Positions 15,717 to 24,024 are shown, counted from the stretch's first letter. The stretch is 44,561 nt of DNA from Asanoa siamensis (GCF_016862555.1 NZ_BONE01000063.1:1-44561); one strand, 5' to 3'. Notes: a model not told the origin generated them from the letters alone. Numbers and translations are program-made.

Positions 15717-16539
15717 CCTCCGCGAACAGGTGCATGTGCGGCTCGAGGACGCTGACGTAGCTGATGCCGTACGTGTCGCGGTAGTGCCCGAGCTTGTCGG
15801 CGATCTGCCGCGGTGAGCCGACCAGCACGCCGGGCAGGTCGACGAGCTCCTCGGCCGGGCGGCCGCTCGCGGAGGCCACGATCGAGAGGTCGAGGTCGTC
15901 CACCTGGGCGCCGACCGCCGCCACGAACAGGTTCAGCTCCAGGTCCGCGAACCGGTCGCCGGCCGCGGTGCGGACGCGGTCGACGCGGCGGGCGAGCGCC
16001 TCCTCGGGCGTACCCGGGCCGAAGCCCGCCGTGATCGGGAAGCTGATGATGTCGGCGGTGCGGGCGGCGTACTCCAGCAGCCTGTCGCCCGCGGCGGCGA
16101 TCATGATCGGCGGCAGCGGCCGGTCGGGCTCGGCCAGCAGCAACTCCTTCGTCTCCGCCAGCACCTGCTGGAGGCGGCGCAGCCGGGACCCGGGGGTGCC
16201 GAACGGCAACCCGGCGGCCGTGAACTCGTGCTCGACGTAGCCGGCGCCGAGGCCCAGCTCCAGCCGTCCCTCGGTGAGCCGGTGCGCGTCCGCCACCTCG
16301 CGGGCCAGGTAGGCGGGATGCTGCACGCCGGCGTTGAGCACGTAGGTGCCCAGCCGCATGCCGGTCACGTCGGCGGCGGACACCAGGGCCGGGAACGGGG
16401 CCGCCATCCCGAGGTGGTCGTTGACGAGGAGCACGTCGTACCCGAGGCCCTCGATCTCCCGCGCCCGGGCGTGCCAGACGGACCTCGAGGTGCCGATGTT
16501 GATGATGCTGGCTCCGAAGCGGAACGGGCGAGCGGCCAT
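15697..16539 (-). CDS. LLM-class F420-dependent oxidoreductase
   Basis: A 280-residue TIM-barrel flavin/F420 oxidoreductase of the luciferase-like monooxygenase superfamily. The N-terminal strand is FRFGASI. A VNDHLGM segment occupies the position of the DH active-site pair, LGTYVLNAGVQHPAYLAREVA precedes the ELGLGAGYVEHEF motif, and PPIMIAAAGDRLL is the second binding strand. The subfamily is the mycobacterial/actinomycete type predicted to use F420; that cofactor is family knowledge, not proved here. It starts from a TAGCGT leaderless promoter and ends convergently with the MmyB regulator gene. Confidence 0.87.
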   Translation of the reverse strand: MAARPFRFGASIINIGTSRSVWHARAREIEGLGYDVLLVNDHLGMAAPFPALVSAADVTGMRLGTYVLNAGVQHPAYLAREVADAHRLTEGRLELGLGAGYVEHEFTAAGLPFGTPGSRLRRLQQVLAETKELLLAEPDRPLPPIMIAAAGDRLLEYAARTADIISFPITAGFGPGTPEEALARRVDRVRTAAGDRFADLELNLFVAAVGAQVDDLDLSIVASASGRPAEELVDLPGVLVGSPRQIADKLGHYRDTYGISYVSVLEPHMHLFAEVIPLLR

Positions 16540-16546
16540 ACCCCCG

Positions 16547-16552
16547 ACGCTA
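16547..16552 (-). promoter_or_regulatory. -10 hexamer TAGCGT of a leaderless promoter
   Basis: On the minus strand TAGCGT lies seven bases before the ATG of the LLM oxidoreductase gene at 16539. The hexamer and spacing are the same as for the aldolase gene at 4163-4168. Confidence 0.5.
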
Positions 16553-16639
16553 GGCGGGTCGGCGGCGCCACGGCGGCAAACGCCGGTTGTGAAACTTAGT
16601 TACGAAACATGCGTACGGCGTGGCAGCTATTGACGTGGT

Positions 16640-16653
16640 CTCCATCGATGGAG
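16640..16653. repeat. 14-bp perfect palindrome upstream of the secreted amidase gene
   Basis: CTCCATCGATGGAG reads the same on both strands. It lies 35 bp before the amidase ATG, inside the 148-bp divergent spacer. A TTGACG (-35-like) lies just upstream at 16630-16635. The position fits an operator for the amidase gene; the protein that binds is unknown. Confidence 0.4.
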
Positions 16654-16687
16654 GAAGGTGGCCCGAGGCTATGGCGGGAGGCGCGGC

Positions 16688-18628
16688 ATGCGACGGACCC
16701 TCAGTTATCTCTCCACGGCGGTGCTCGCGCTCGCGGGGCTCACCCTGGCCGCGCCGGCGGCCGCCGCACCAGCGGGCAGGCAGCAGGCGTACGCGGCCGC
16801 GGCAGCCGAGTTCGGCGTGCCGGAGAGCGTCCTGCTCGGCGTGTCCTATCTGGAGTCCCGCTGGGACGTCAACACCGGCAAGCCGAGCACGAGCGGCGGG
16901 TTCGGCCCGATGCACCTGACCGACGCGGCGGCGGTGCGCCCGGCCGGCGGCCACGAGCACGCCGAGGACCGGCGGGGCGACGACAGCCGCCCCTCGCCGT
17001 CCGTGGCCGGCACCGTCGACCCGGCACCCCTGGCCGCCTCGCTGCAGACGCTCGCCGCGGCGGCCACGCTGACCGGCGCGGACGAGGCGGCCCTGCGCAC
17101 CGACCCCGCGACCAACATCCGCGGTGGCGCGGCGCTGCTCGCCTCCTACCAGCAGGCGCTGGGCGCGCCGACCGGCAGCGGCAGCGACCCGGCCGCCTGG
17201 TACGGCGCGGTGGCCCGCTACTCGGGCGCCGACACCGCCGAGGCCGCGACGACGTTCGCCGACGAGGTCTACGCGACGATCGGCACGGGCGCGGCCCGCA
17301 CCACCGACGACGGCCAGACGGTCAGGCTCGAGGGGCGGTCGGTGGCGCCCCAGCGAGCCCTGGCCGACCGGCTCGGCCTGCGTGAGACGACCCGGCCGGA
17401 CGGGCTGGAGTGCCCGGTGACCGTCTCGTGCGAGTGGATCCCGGCGCCCTACGAGCAGTACGGCGCGACCCCCGGCGACTACGGCAACCACGACCTGTCG
17501 GAGCGCCCGGCGCGGCAGAAGATCGAGTACATCGTCATCCACGACACCGAGGGCTCCTACGACACCACCCTGCGGCTGGTGCAGGATCCGACCTACGTGA
17601 GCTGGCACTACACGCTGCGCTCGGCCGACGGGCACATCGCCCAGCACGTGAAGACCAAGGACGTCGCCTGGCACGCGGGCAACTGGGACGTCAACGCCCG
17701 CTCGGTCGGCCTCGAGCACGAGGGCTTCGCGGCCGACGGCGCCTGGTACACCGAGGCGCTCTACCGGTCCTCGGCCAAGCTGGTCCGCTACCTGTCCAAG
17801 CGGTTCGACGTGCCGCTCAACCGGCAGCACATCCTCGGCCACGACAACGTCCCCGGCACCACGGCGGCGACCGTGCGCGGCATGCACTGGGACCCGGGGC
17901 CGTACTGGGACTGGTCGCACTACTTCGACCTGCTCGGCGCGCCGCTCTGGTCGACCGGCACCTCGCTGACCGGGCTGGTGCAGATCGCGCCCGACTACGC
18001 CACCAACCAGCCGGCGTTCACGGGCTGCGTCACGGCCGGCGTGCCGTGCGCGCCGCACGGCTCCTCGTCGGTCGTGCTGCACACCGCGCCGTCGGCGGAC
18101 TCGCCGTTGCTGACCGACCTCGGGCTGCACCCCGACGGCGCACCGTCCACGATGCACATCTCCGACCACGGTGCACGCGCCTCGACCGGGCAGACGTTCG
18201 CGCTCGCCGGGCGCCAGGGTGACTGGACGGCGATCTGGTACCTGGGGCAGAAGGGCTGGTTCCACAACCCGCGCTCGGCGCCGACGGCCAACTGGCAGCT
18301 CGGGCTCGTCGCGGTGCCCAAGCAGGGCAAGGCCACGATCCCCGTGTACGGGCGGGCGTATCCGGAAGCCGCGGCCTACCCGGCCGGCGTCCCGGTGCAG
18401 GCGATCTCGCCGCTGCAGTACACGCTGGCGGCCGGACAACGCTACGCGGTCGGGGCGGTGCTGCCGGGGCAGTACTACCGGGCGACCACGTTCGCGGCCA
18501 CCTCACCCGGTGACTGGACGGTCATCCAGGGCGACAAGACCTATGTGGAGATCCAGTTCGGCCACCGGGTCGCGTTCGTCGACAAGGCCGACGTCGACCT
18601 GCGCCTGTCGATCGGGTCGGGCCGATAG
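16688..18628 (+). CDS. secreted N-acetylmuramoyl-L-alanine amidase with N-terminal lysozyme-like region
   Basis: A 646-residue exported peptidoglycan hydrolase. A Sec signal peptide covers residues 1-28 (RRT start, Leu/Ala core, AAAAPA cleavage area). A transglycosylase-like segment follows (33-200), with YLESRW supplying a possible catalytic Glu and SGGFGPMHLTD after it. An amidase_2/PGRP domain covers about 278-418; His285 (VIHDTEG), His385 (LGHDNVPG) and Asp402 (HWDPGP) would bind zinc. The last 200 residues look like SH3-type or wall-binding beta repeats with LGQKGWFHNP. The ATG at 16688 follows GGGAGG and gives the signal peptide. Likely roles are wall turnover or lysis of competitors. 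Confidence 0.88.
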   Translation: MRRTLSYLSTAVLALAGLTLAAPAAAAPAGRQQAYAAAAAEFGVPESVLLGVSYLESRWDVNTGKPSTSGGFGPMHLTDAAAVRPAGGHEHAEDRRGDDSRPSPSVAGTVDPAPLAASLQTLAAAATLTGADEAALRTDPATNIRGGAALLASYQQALGAPTGSGSDPAAWYGAVARYSGADTAEAATTFADEVYATIGTGAARTTDDGQTVRLEGRSVAPQRALADRLGLRETTRPDGLECPVTVSCEWIPAPYEQYGATPGDYGNHDLSERPARQKIEYIVIHDTEGSYDTTLRLVQDPTYVSWHYTLRSADGHIAQHVKTKDVAWHAGNWDVNARSVGLEHEGFAADGAWYTEALYRSSAKLVRYLSKRFDVPLNRQHILGHDNVPGTTAATVRGMHWDPGPYWDWSHYFDLLGAPLWSTGTSLTGLVQIAPDYATNQPAFTGCVTAGVPCAPHGSSSVVLHTAPSADSPLLTDLGLHPDGAPSTMHISDHGARASTGQTFALAGRQGDWTAIWYLGQKGWFHNPRSAPTANWQLGLVAVPKQGKATIPVYGRAYPEAAAYPAGVPVQAISPLQYTLAAGQRYAVGAVLPGQYYRATTFAATSPGDWTVIQGDKTYVEIQFGHRVAFVDKADVDLRLSIGSGR

Positions 18629-18631
18629 TCG

Positions 18632-18669
18632 AGCGGCCGCCCGGTGCATCGGGGCCTCGGGCGGCCGCT
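18632..18669. terminator. bidirectional hairpin between the amidase and APH-like genes
   Basis: AGCGGCCGCCCG at 18632-18643 pairs perfectly with the complementary arm at 18658-18669 across a 14-nt loop. It fills the gap between the two convergent stop codons. There is no T run, but a 12-bp all-matched stem in this position is a convincing shared terminator. Confidence 0.6.
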
Positions 18670-18670
18670 G

Positions 18671-19582
18671 TCACCGCACCTCGTCGAGCAGCCTGACGAT
18701 CGCGTCGGCGGTCAGCGGGCGGGCCAGCATCGCCTCCATCCGGGCGGTCGCCCGCGTGCGGTCCTCCTCGGTCGCTGCCGGATCGAGTGCGCGCCGCCCG
18801 TAGAAGTCGAGCAGGTGGCCCTGCACGGCGAGCGCCATCGCGAAGTCGTCGCGTTCCGGAGGCGGGCCGCCGTAAGCCGCCGCGGCGGCCTTCGCGCCGT
18901 CGCCCAGATCCCAGAGGAGGGCCGCCAGTTCCCACTCGGGCTGCGCCGGGCCGCTGTTCTCCCAGTCGAGCACGACGAGCGCGCCGGCCGCGGTGCGCCG
19001 TACGTTCTCGGTGTTGACGTCGCGGTGGCAGGTGGTCGCCCGGTCCGGCGGCCGGATCAGCGCGTCGGCGTCGAACAGCGCGCCGAGGTGAGCCTCGAGT
19101 GGCGCGGACCAGGACGCGCCGGCCGCGCGCGCCGACGCGGCCAGTGCCTGCCAGCGCTCCCGGCCCAGCGGCGCGGCGAACCACTCCACGACCGGCCCGC
19201 GCGCCGGATGCCCGACGCGGTGCAGCCGGGCCAGCAGCGCGCCGAGGTCGGCCGGGTCGGCTCCGGTCGGGCCGAGGTCGACCCACTCGTACACGCGGAA
19301 GACCGCCTCCGGACCACGCACCGTCACGCAGCCGTTGGTGGTGCGCACCGGCAGCGGCAGCGGGATGCCCGCCGCCGCGGCGGCGACCTGGAACGCGACG
19401 TCGTCGTCGGCGGCGGCCTCGGCGACCGGGACCAGCGCCTCCTTGACAGCCCAGGTGCCGCGGTCGGTGTCGAGCCGCCAGATCCGGCCCAGCTCACCGC
19501 GCGCCGCGTACACCGGCGGCTTTGCTGCCGGGCCGAGCCCGTAACGCATGGTCACCATGGCCGTGACCTCGGTCGACATCAT
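18671..19582 (-). CDS. APH-family small-molecule phosphotransferase
   Basis: A 303-residue kinase-fold protein of the aminoglycoside phosphotransferase/choline kinase group. The catalytic loop CHRDVNTENV supplies the Asp base and Asn metal ligand, and VLDWENSG gives the second metal-binding Asp. An N-terminal lobe with WAVKEAL holds the ATP-binding Lys. The substrate is not predictable; resistance, antibiotic self-protection and metabolite phosphorylation are all possible. The start is uncertain: ATGs at 19591, 19582 and 19579 are in frame. An AAGGA sits only 2 nt before the first but about 11 nt before the second, so 19582 is used. The permease gene is divergent. Confidence 0.8.
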   Translation of the reverse strand: MMSTEVTAMVTMRYGLGPAAKPPVYAARGELGRIWRLDTDRGTWAVKEALVPVAEAAADDDVAFQVAAAAAGIPLPLPVRTTNGCVTVRGPEAVFRVYEWVDLGPTGADPADLGALLARLHRVGHPARGPVVEWFAAPLGRERWQALAASARAAGASWSAPLEAHLGALFDADALIRPPDRATTCHRDVNTENVRRTAAGALVVLDWENSGPAQPEWELAALLWDLGDGAKAAAAAYGGPPPERDDFAMALAVQGHLLDFYGRRALDPAATEEDRTRATARMEAMLARPLTADAIVRLLDEVR

Positions 19583-19596
19583 GCCGATCATTGTCC

Positions 19597-19625
19597 TTGA
19601 CGTGGGCGGGGAAGGCGATCAATAT
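19597..19625 (+). promoter_or_regulatory. promoter TTGACG-N17-CAATAT for the APC permease gene
   Basis: TTGACG (19597-19602) and CAATAT (19620-19625) are separated by exactly 17 bp and sit 36 bp before the permease ATG at 19661. ATCAA at 19618-19622 and TTGAT at 19634-19638 form an inverted repeat around the -10 and start site. This is a candidate operator. Confidence 0.55.
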
Positions 19626-19660
19626 CCACTCGGTTGATGTCCACTCTGGAGGCGCATGCC

Positions 19661-21295
19661 ATGTCCGCAACCCCTCGCGCCGTCGGCGCCGAACCCACCG
19701 CGAAGCTGGCGGCCGGCCGGCTCGGCGTACCCGCGGTGCTCTTCTTCGTGATGTCGGCGGCGACCCCGCTGACCGTGGTCGCCGGTGTGGTGACCACCGG
19801 TTTCGCCACGACGGGCCTGACCGGCATCCCGGTCGCGTTCGTGGTCGTCGGGTTGGTCCTGGCGGTGTTCTCGGTCGGCTACGTCGCGATGGCCCGGCAC
19901 ATGGCCAACGCGGGCGCGTTCTACACGTTCGTCTCGCGCGGCGTCGGCCGCCCGGCGGGCATCGGCGCCGCGTGGGTCGCACTGGTGGCCTACAACGCCC
20001 TGCAGGTCGGCCTGTACGGCGCGATCGGCTCGGCGGCGGGCCCGCTGCTCGACGAGTGGTTCGGGATCAACCCGGACTGGTGGGTGATCGCGCTGGTCTG
20101 CTGGGCTCTGGTGGCGGCGCTCGGCGTGCTGCGCATCGACGTCAACGGCACGATCCTGGCGGTGCTGCTCTGCGCCGAGGTGCTGATCATCCTGATCTAC
20201 TCGTTCGCGGACCTCGGCAGCCCGGCCGGCGGCGCGATCAGCACGGCGACGCTGGACCCCGGCAACCTGTTCGGCGACGGCGTCGGCGCGATCCTGGTGC
20301 TGGCCCTGCTGGGCTTCGTCGGCTTCGAGGCGTCGGTGGTGTTCTCGGAGGAGGCCAAGGACCCGAAGCGCACGGTACGCACGGCGACGTACGTCGCGGT
20401 CGCGGCTACGGCGGTGCTCTACACGTTCGCGTCGTGGGCGATGACGGTCGCGACGGGCCCGGACAGCATCGTGGACCGGTCGCAGCAGGAGAGCGTCGGG
20501 CTCATCTTCGGCCTGGCGGGGGCCAACCTGGGCGAGGCGTGGGTGACGATCGGCGAGGTGCTCTTCGCGACCTCGATCATCGCCGCGATGATCTCGTTCC
20601 ACAACACGATCTCGCGCTACATGTTCGCCCTGGGCCGGGAACGCGTGCTGCCGGCGGCGCTGGGCCGGGTGGCGGCGACGACCCAGGCGCCGCGCAACGC
20701 GTCGGTGGTGCAGACGGTGATCGGCCTGGCGGTCATCGTGGTGTACGCCCTCGGCGGCTGGGACCCGACGGTCCACCTGTTCTTCTGGGGCGGCACCTCC
20801 GGCGGGCTCGGCGTGCTGTTCCTGATCACGTTGACGGCGGTGGCGGTGTTGCTGTTCTTCCGCCGCGACGCGCGGGGCGAGTCGCTGCTGTCCCGCCTGC
20901 TCGCGCCAGGTTTCGCGGTGGCCTTGCTGGCGGTGGTGGTGGTGCTCGCGGTGGCGAACTTCGACGCCCTGCTGGGCGTGGCCCCGGACAGCGCACTGGC
21001 GTGGGCGATCCCGGCGGCGTTCGTGGTGATCGGCCTCCTGGGCGCGGCCTACGGCGTGTGGCTACGCGGCAGCCAGCCGGAGGTCTACGCGGCAATCGGC
21101 TCGGGCGGCAGCGGCGAACGACCAGTGCCGAACGCCTCCGCGGCGCCGGCCGGGTCTGCGGCTGACGACGCTTCTGCGGCTGCCGACGTTTCGGCGGCGG
21201 CTGCCGGGTCTGAGGCGCCTGCCGGGTCTGCGGCGGCGGACGCCTCCGGCGAGCCGGGTACAGACGGTGCGCCGGGCGACCGGAAGGGCAACTGA
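19661..21295 (+). CDS. APC-family amino acid permease with Ala/Ser/Asp-rich tail
   Basis: A 544-residue transporter with about 12 membrane spans. FVMSAATPLTVVAG near residue 30 is the APC helix-1 signature, and LGFVGFEASVVFSEEAKDPKRT is the conserved helix-6 region. It probably imports an amino acid or polyamine by H+ or Na+ symport; the substrate is unknown. The ATG at 19661 is chosen because GGAGG lies 8 nt before it, although in-frame ATG/TTG codons exist upstream. After the last span the final 60 residues are low-complexity and rich in Ala, Ser, Asp and Gly, which is unusual for the family and probably cytosolic or disordered. Confidence 0.87.
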   Translation: MSATPRAVGAEPTAKLAAGRLGVPAVLFFVMSAATPLTVVAGVVTTGFATTGLTGIPVAFVVVGLVLAVFSVGYVAMARHMANAGAFYTFVSRGVGRPAGIGAAWVALVAYNALQVGLYGAIGSAAGPLLDEWFGINPDWWVIALVCWALVAALGVLRIDVNGTILAVLLCAEVLIILIYSFADLGSPAGGAISTATLDPGNLFGDGVGAILVLALLGFVGFEASVVFSEEAKDPKRTVRTATYVAVAATAVLYTFASWAMTVATGPDSIVDRSQQESVGLIFGLAGANLGEAWVTIGEVLFATSIIAAMISFHNTISRYMFALGRERVLPAALGRVAATTQAPRNASVVQTVIGLAVIVVYALGGWDPTVHLFFWGGTSGGLGVLFLITLTAVAVLLFFRRDARGESLLSRLLAPGFAVALLAVVVVLAVANFDALLGVAPDSALAWAIPAAFVVIGLLGAAYGVWLRGSQPEVYAAIGSGGSGERPVPNASAAPAGSAADDASAAADVSAAAAGSEAPAGSAAADASGEPGTDGAPGDRKGN

Positions 21296-21374
21296 CGATC
21301 CACATGCGCCGGTAGCCGGCCGGCGCGGCTGGGGCCGGCCGGTCGTTCGCGGCGACCGCGACGACCGGTGGGGT

Positions 21375-21403
21375 GCGGCGGGGAGTCTTGTGCTCCCCGC
21401 CGC
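21375..21403 (+). terminator. 11-bp perfect hairpin after the permease gene
   Basis: GCGGCGGGGAG (21375-21385) pairs with its exact complement at 21393-21403 around a 7-nt loop. It lies between the permease and the secreted repeat protein, 80 bp past the permease stop. The remaining spacer to 21516 contains no clear promoter that I can name. Confidence 0.55.
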
Positions 21404-21516
21404 CGTACGTTGGAAGCGCCTGTTTGGTTGCTGTCAATTCGTCGATAGCCGCCGGGCTGAACGGGGCCTAAGCTCCGCTTGCCACATGGCGTATCCAACT
21501 ATCAACGGGGGCAAGA

Positions 21517-23196
21517 ATGCGCATTCGCCATGGCACCATCACGGTTGCCATTGCAAGTCTGCTCGTCGCCGGGCTGCCGGCGGTCGCGACGGCGTCCACA
21601 GTGGGCGCTCGCGCCGCCACGATCGTCGCCTCGCCCACCAGCCTCGATTTCGGTCCGAGTGATGTCGACGTCGACGGGCCGTCGCTCAAGACCCTGATCG
21701 TGGCCAACGGCACCGGGCCGGTGACCCTGGGCGCGCCGACGATCGGCGGCCCTACGCCGGGGGCGTTCAGGATCTCCGGCAACACCTGCACCGGCGTGAC
21801 GCTCGCGGCCGGCCAGCGGTGCGAGGTCGCGATCACGCCGCGCGCCACCGCCGACGGGCCGCAGACGGCCACGCTCCTCGTGCCCAACAACAGCGGCACC
21901 AACCCCTTGGTCGTGCCGCTCTCGCTGCGGGGCGAGGTGACACCGCGGGGCACCTTCTACCCGATCGGTGAGCAGCGCCTGCTCGACACCCGCCGCGGTG
22001 TCGGCGCGCCCGCGCGGCCGATCGGCGCCAACCGGGCCATCGCCGTGCAGGTCAGCCGGATCGCCGGCGTGCCCCGGGTGGGCGCGTCCGCGGTGGTGCT
22101 CAACGTGACCGCCACATCGGCCACCGCGAACTCGTACCTCACGGTGTATCCGACCGGGGTGCCGACCCGCCCGACGGCCTCGTCGCTCAATTTCGTGCCG
22201 GGCCGGACGACCGCCAACATGGTGACCGTGCCGCTCGGCGCGGACGGCAAGGTCGACATCTACAACGCCAACGGCTCGGTGGACGTCGTCGCCGACCTCC
22301 TCGGCTACTACGCCTCCGACAACTCGATCCCGAACCACGGGGGTGCGCTCGGCTCCGCGTACCAGCCGATCGATCCGGTGCGCATGCTCGACACCCGCGA
22401 GATCCTGCCGGGCGGGCTGCCGGGCGGCCACTACATCCGCGCCGCGGCGACCTGGGGTCCGGAGGTCGACTCGCACGTCAAGGCGTTCGTCGTCAACGTC
22501 ACCGCGGTGACGCCCCGCGACGGCGGCTACCTGACCGCGTTCAACGGCAGGTCGAACCCGTACATCGACACGTCCACGCTCAACTACGCGCCGGGCCGCA
22601 ACGTACCCAACCTGGCCGTCGTGCAGGCGTTGCCGTGCGCGGACTGCGGCGGGATCACGGGCTGGCCGTCGATCGCGGTCTACAGTTCCGCCACCACCCA
22701 CGTACTCGTCGACATCGTGGGCTTCTTCGACGATTCGTCGCTGCCGGGCGGCCTGCGGTTCACCCCGCTGACCCCGACCCGGATCGCGGACTCGCGTACG
22801 GGCCTGGGCGTGCCGAGCCGACTCGGCGCCGACGACTCGGCCACGGTCGTCCCGCCGGCGACGGTCCTGACCCCGGACACGGCGGCGCTGTCGATGAACG
22901 TGACGGCGGTGCGGGCGAGCCGGACCACGTTCCTGACCGTCTGGCCGGCCGGCACCGACATGCCGACGGTGAGCAACCTCAACCCGGCCACGGGCCAGAC
23001 CGTCGCGAACGCGGCGCTCACGGCTCTTGGCACGGGCAACGCGTTCGAGGTCTACAACAGCCTGGGCAGCGTCGACGTGGTCGTCGACGTCGTGGGCCGC
23101 CACTGGGTCTACCCGGGCACGGACACGGCGGCCGGCGCCCGCGGCAAGGCTCCGGCACCGAAGGTCTCCCACGGCCCGGTCGTCCGCGGCCACTGA
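21517..23196 (+). CDS. secreted protein: anchor-type beta domain plus three beta-rich repeats
   Basis: A 559-residue exported protein. A signal peptide covers 1-27. A domain resembling the ASPM/SPD-2/Hydin or 'choice-of-anchor D' Ig-like fold follows (about 34-143), with SPTSLDFG and the C-x9-C pair. Then come three repeats of about 130-140 residues starting at QRLLDTR, VRMLDTR and TRIADSR. Each ends in a VDVVADLLGYY/VLVDIVGFF/VDVVVDVVGRH motif. NVTA and YLTVYPTG-like strands recur. The repeats are found in many actinobacterial extracellular proteins, and no catalytic residues are evident. A surface or adhesion role is inference. The ATG follows GGGGGCAAG, and a strong terminator follows the gene. 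Confidence 0.82.
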   Translation: MRIRHGTITVAIASLLVAGLPAVATASTVGARAATIVASPTSLDFGPSDVDVDGPSLKTLIVANGTGPVTLGAPTIGGPTPGAFRISGNTCTGVTLAAGQRCEVAITPRATADGPQTATLLVPNNSGTNPLVVPLSLRGEVTPRGTFYPIGEQRLLDTRRGVGAPARPIGANRAIAVQVSRIAGVPRVGASAVVLNVTATSATANSYLTVYPTGVPTRPTASSLNFVPGRTTANMVTVPLGADGKVDIYNANGSVDVVADLLGYYASDNSIPNHGGALGSAYQPIDPVRMLDTREILPGGLPGGHYIRAAATWGPEVDSHVKAFVVNVTAVTPRDGGYLTAFNGRSNPYIDTSTLNYAPGRNVPNLAVVQALPCADCGGITGWPSIAVYSSATTHVLVDIVGFFDDSSLPGGLRFTPLTPTRIADSRTGLGVPSRLGADDSATVVPPATVLTPDTAALSMNVTAVRASRTTFLTVWPAGTDMPTVSNLNPATGQTVANAALTALGTGNAFEVYNSLGSVDVVVDVVGRHWVYPGTDTAAGARGKAPAPKVSHGPVVRGH

Positions 23197-23202
23197 CCGC
23201 GC

Positions 23203-23241
23203 AGGAGCGGTCCGTTCCCCACGAGGGAACGGGCCGCTCCT
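23203..23241 (+). terminator. 17-bp hairpin after the secreted repeat protein
   Basis: The arm at 23203-23219 pairs with 23225-23241 (AGGAGCGG...CCGCTCCT) with one mismatch and a 5-nt loop. It begins 6 bp after the stop codon. No T run follows, as is usual in this genome type. Confidence 0.7.
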
Positions 23242-23313
23242 CAGGCCGCGCCGGTCGGCCGGACGGCGGCTGACGGCCGGACGGCGGGCGGGAGAAGCCT
23301 TCCGGCGAAGCGC

Positions 23314-23319
23314 TACGAT
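23314..23319 (+). promoter_or_regulatory. -10 hexamer TACGAT of a leaderless promoter
   Basis: TACGAT is followed by six bases and the ATG at 23326, the same geometry as at other leaderless genes in this window. Confidence 0.5.
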
Positions 23320-23325
23320 CAGATC

Positions 23326-23892
23326 ATGATCACGGGGGAGATGGTCCCGCCGGCGGTTCGACGTCAGATACCCGCGGTCGTGGTCGTGTCCACAGTGCTG
23401 CTGTGGCTCAGCGGTTTCGCTCGCCTGGCCCTCGCCACGACGGGCCTGGTCGAGGACCAGGCCTACCTGGCGGCCGTGGATACGGTGGAAGGACTCGGCG
23501 GCTTCGCCGCGGTGCCGGTCCTCGGCGTCCTGGTCAAGGCCGCGATCCTGGTCCTGGTCGCCTCGGCTCTCGTGGCGCTCGCGCTGATCAACCTGCGCGG
23601 CCTCCGCTGGAGCCGCATCGCGACGTGGACACTGGGCGGGCTGGCGCTGCTGGTCACCACCGCCGGGGTGGGGTTCGGGCTACTGGCGTCCTTGGATGAC
23701 GCCGAAGGCGGGCCCACGCTCGACTGGGCGCAGATCTACCGGCTCGCCGACGCGGAGATCCCAGCTTGGGTCGGTCCTGTCTCGACGGTGGCGGAGATAC
23801 TGGCACCGTTGGGCCTCGTCGCGGGCTTGGTCCTGCTGGCCGTCCCGGCAGCCAACGCCTTCTTCCGCAGGCCCGGCCCCACGTACGCGTGA
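23326..23892 (+). CDS. four-TM membrane protein, unknown function
   Basis: A 188-residue integral membrane protein. Hydrophobic spans lie near residues 15-38, 62-88, 97-122 and 148-175, with a polar loop (LDDAEGGPTLDWAQIY) before the last. The overall pattern resembles DUF2975-like small membrane proteins (four TM, YRLADAEIPAWVG-type loop), but I cannot confirm that family. It starts from a leaderless promoter right after the terminator of the preceding gene, so it is an independent unit. Confidence 0.7.
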   Translation: MITGEMVPPAVRRQIPAVVVVSTVLLWLSGFARLALATTGLVEDQAYLAAVDTVEGLGGFAAVPVLGVLVKAAILVLVASALVALALINLRGLRWSRIATWTLGGLALLVTTAGVGFGLLASLDDAEGGPTLDWAQIYRLADAEIPAWVGPVSTVAEILAPLGLVAGLVLLAVPAANAFFRRPGPTYA

Positions 23893-23992
23893 GCCGGGCG
23901 CCGGGTTGTCGTCATCGTGGAGGCGACCGACGGCGGCGGGTTCCCGCTGACCCGCTACGACCGGGTGACCGTCACGGTCCTCGGAGCCGGTG
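23893..23992 (+). other. possible decayed C-terminal coding fragment
   Basis: In the frame of the preceding gene, beyond its TGA, the bases translate to a stretch containing EATDGGGFPLTRYDRVTVTVL. This looks like the end of a bacterial Ig/cadherin-type repeat rather than random GC-rich sequence. It has no start codon or ribosome binding site. It may be a relic of a secreted protein or chance; confidence is low. Confidence 0.2.
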
Positions 23993-24024
23993 CCGGCCCC
24001 CGGGCTCGACGGCCCGGGGGCCGG
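23993..24024. terminator. 13-bp perfect hairpin between convergent genes
   Basis: CCGGCCCCCGGGC at 23993-24005 pairs fully with 24012-24024 around a 6-nt loop. It sits 10 bp after the stop codon of the minus-strand deacetylase (ending at 24035) and can serve both convergent transcripts. Confidence 0.65.

Noticed and set aside
16550-18439. Open frame of 629 codons opposite the amidase
   Set aside because: Shadow of the amidase gene; no start context and no recognisable motif.
21502-23193. Open frame of 563 codons opposite the secreted repeat protein
   Set aside because: It mirrors the repetitive plus-strand gene; composition is Arg/Asp/Gly-rich without any fold signature.
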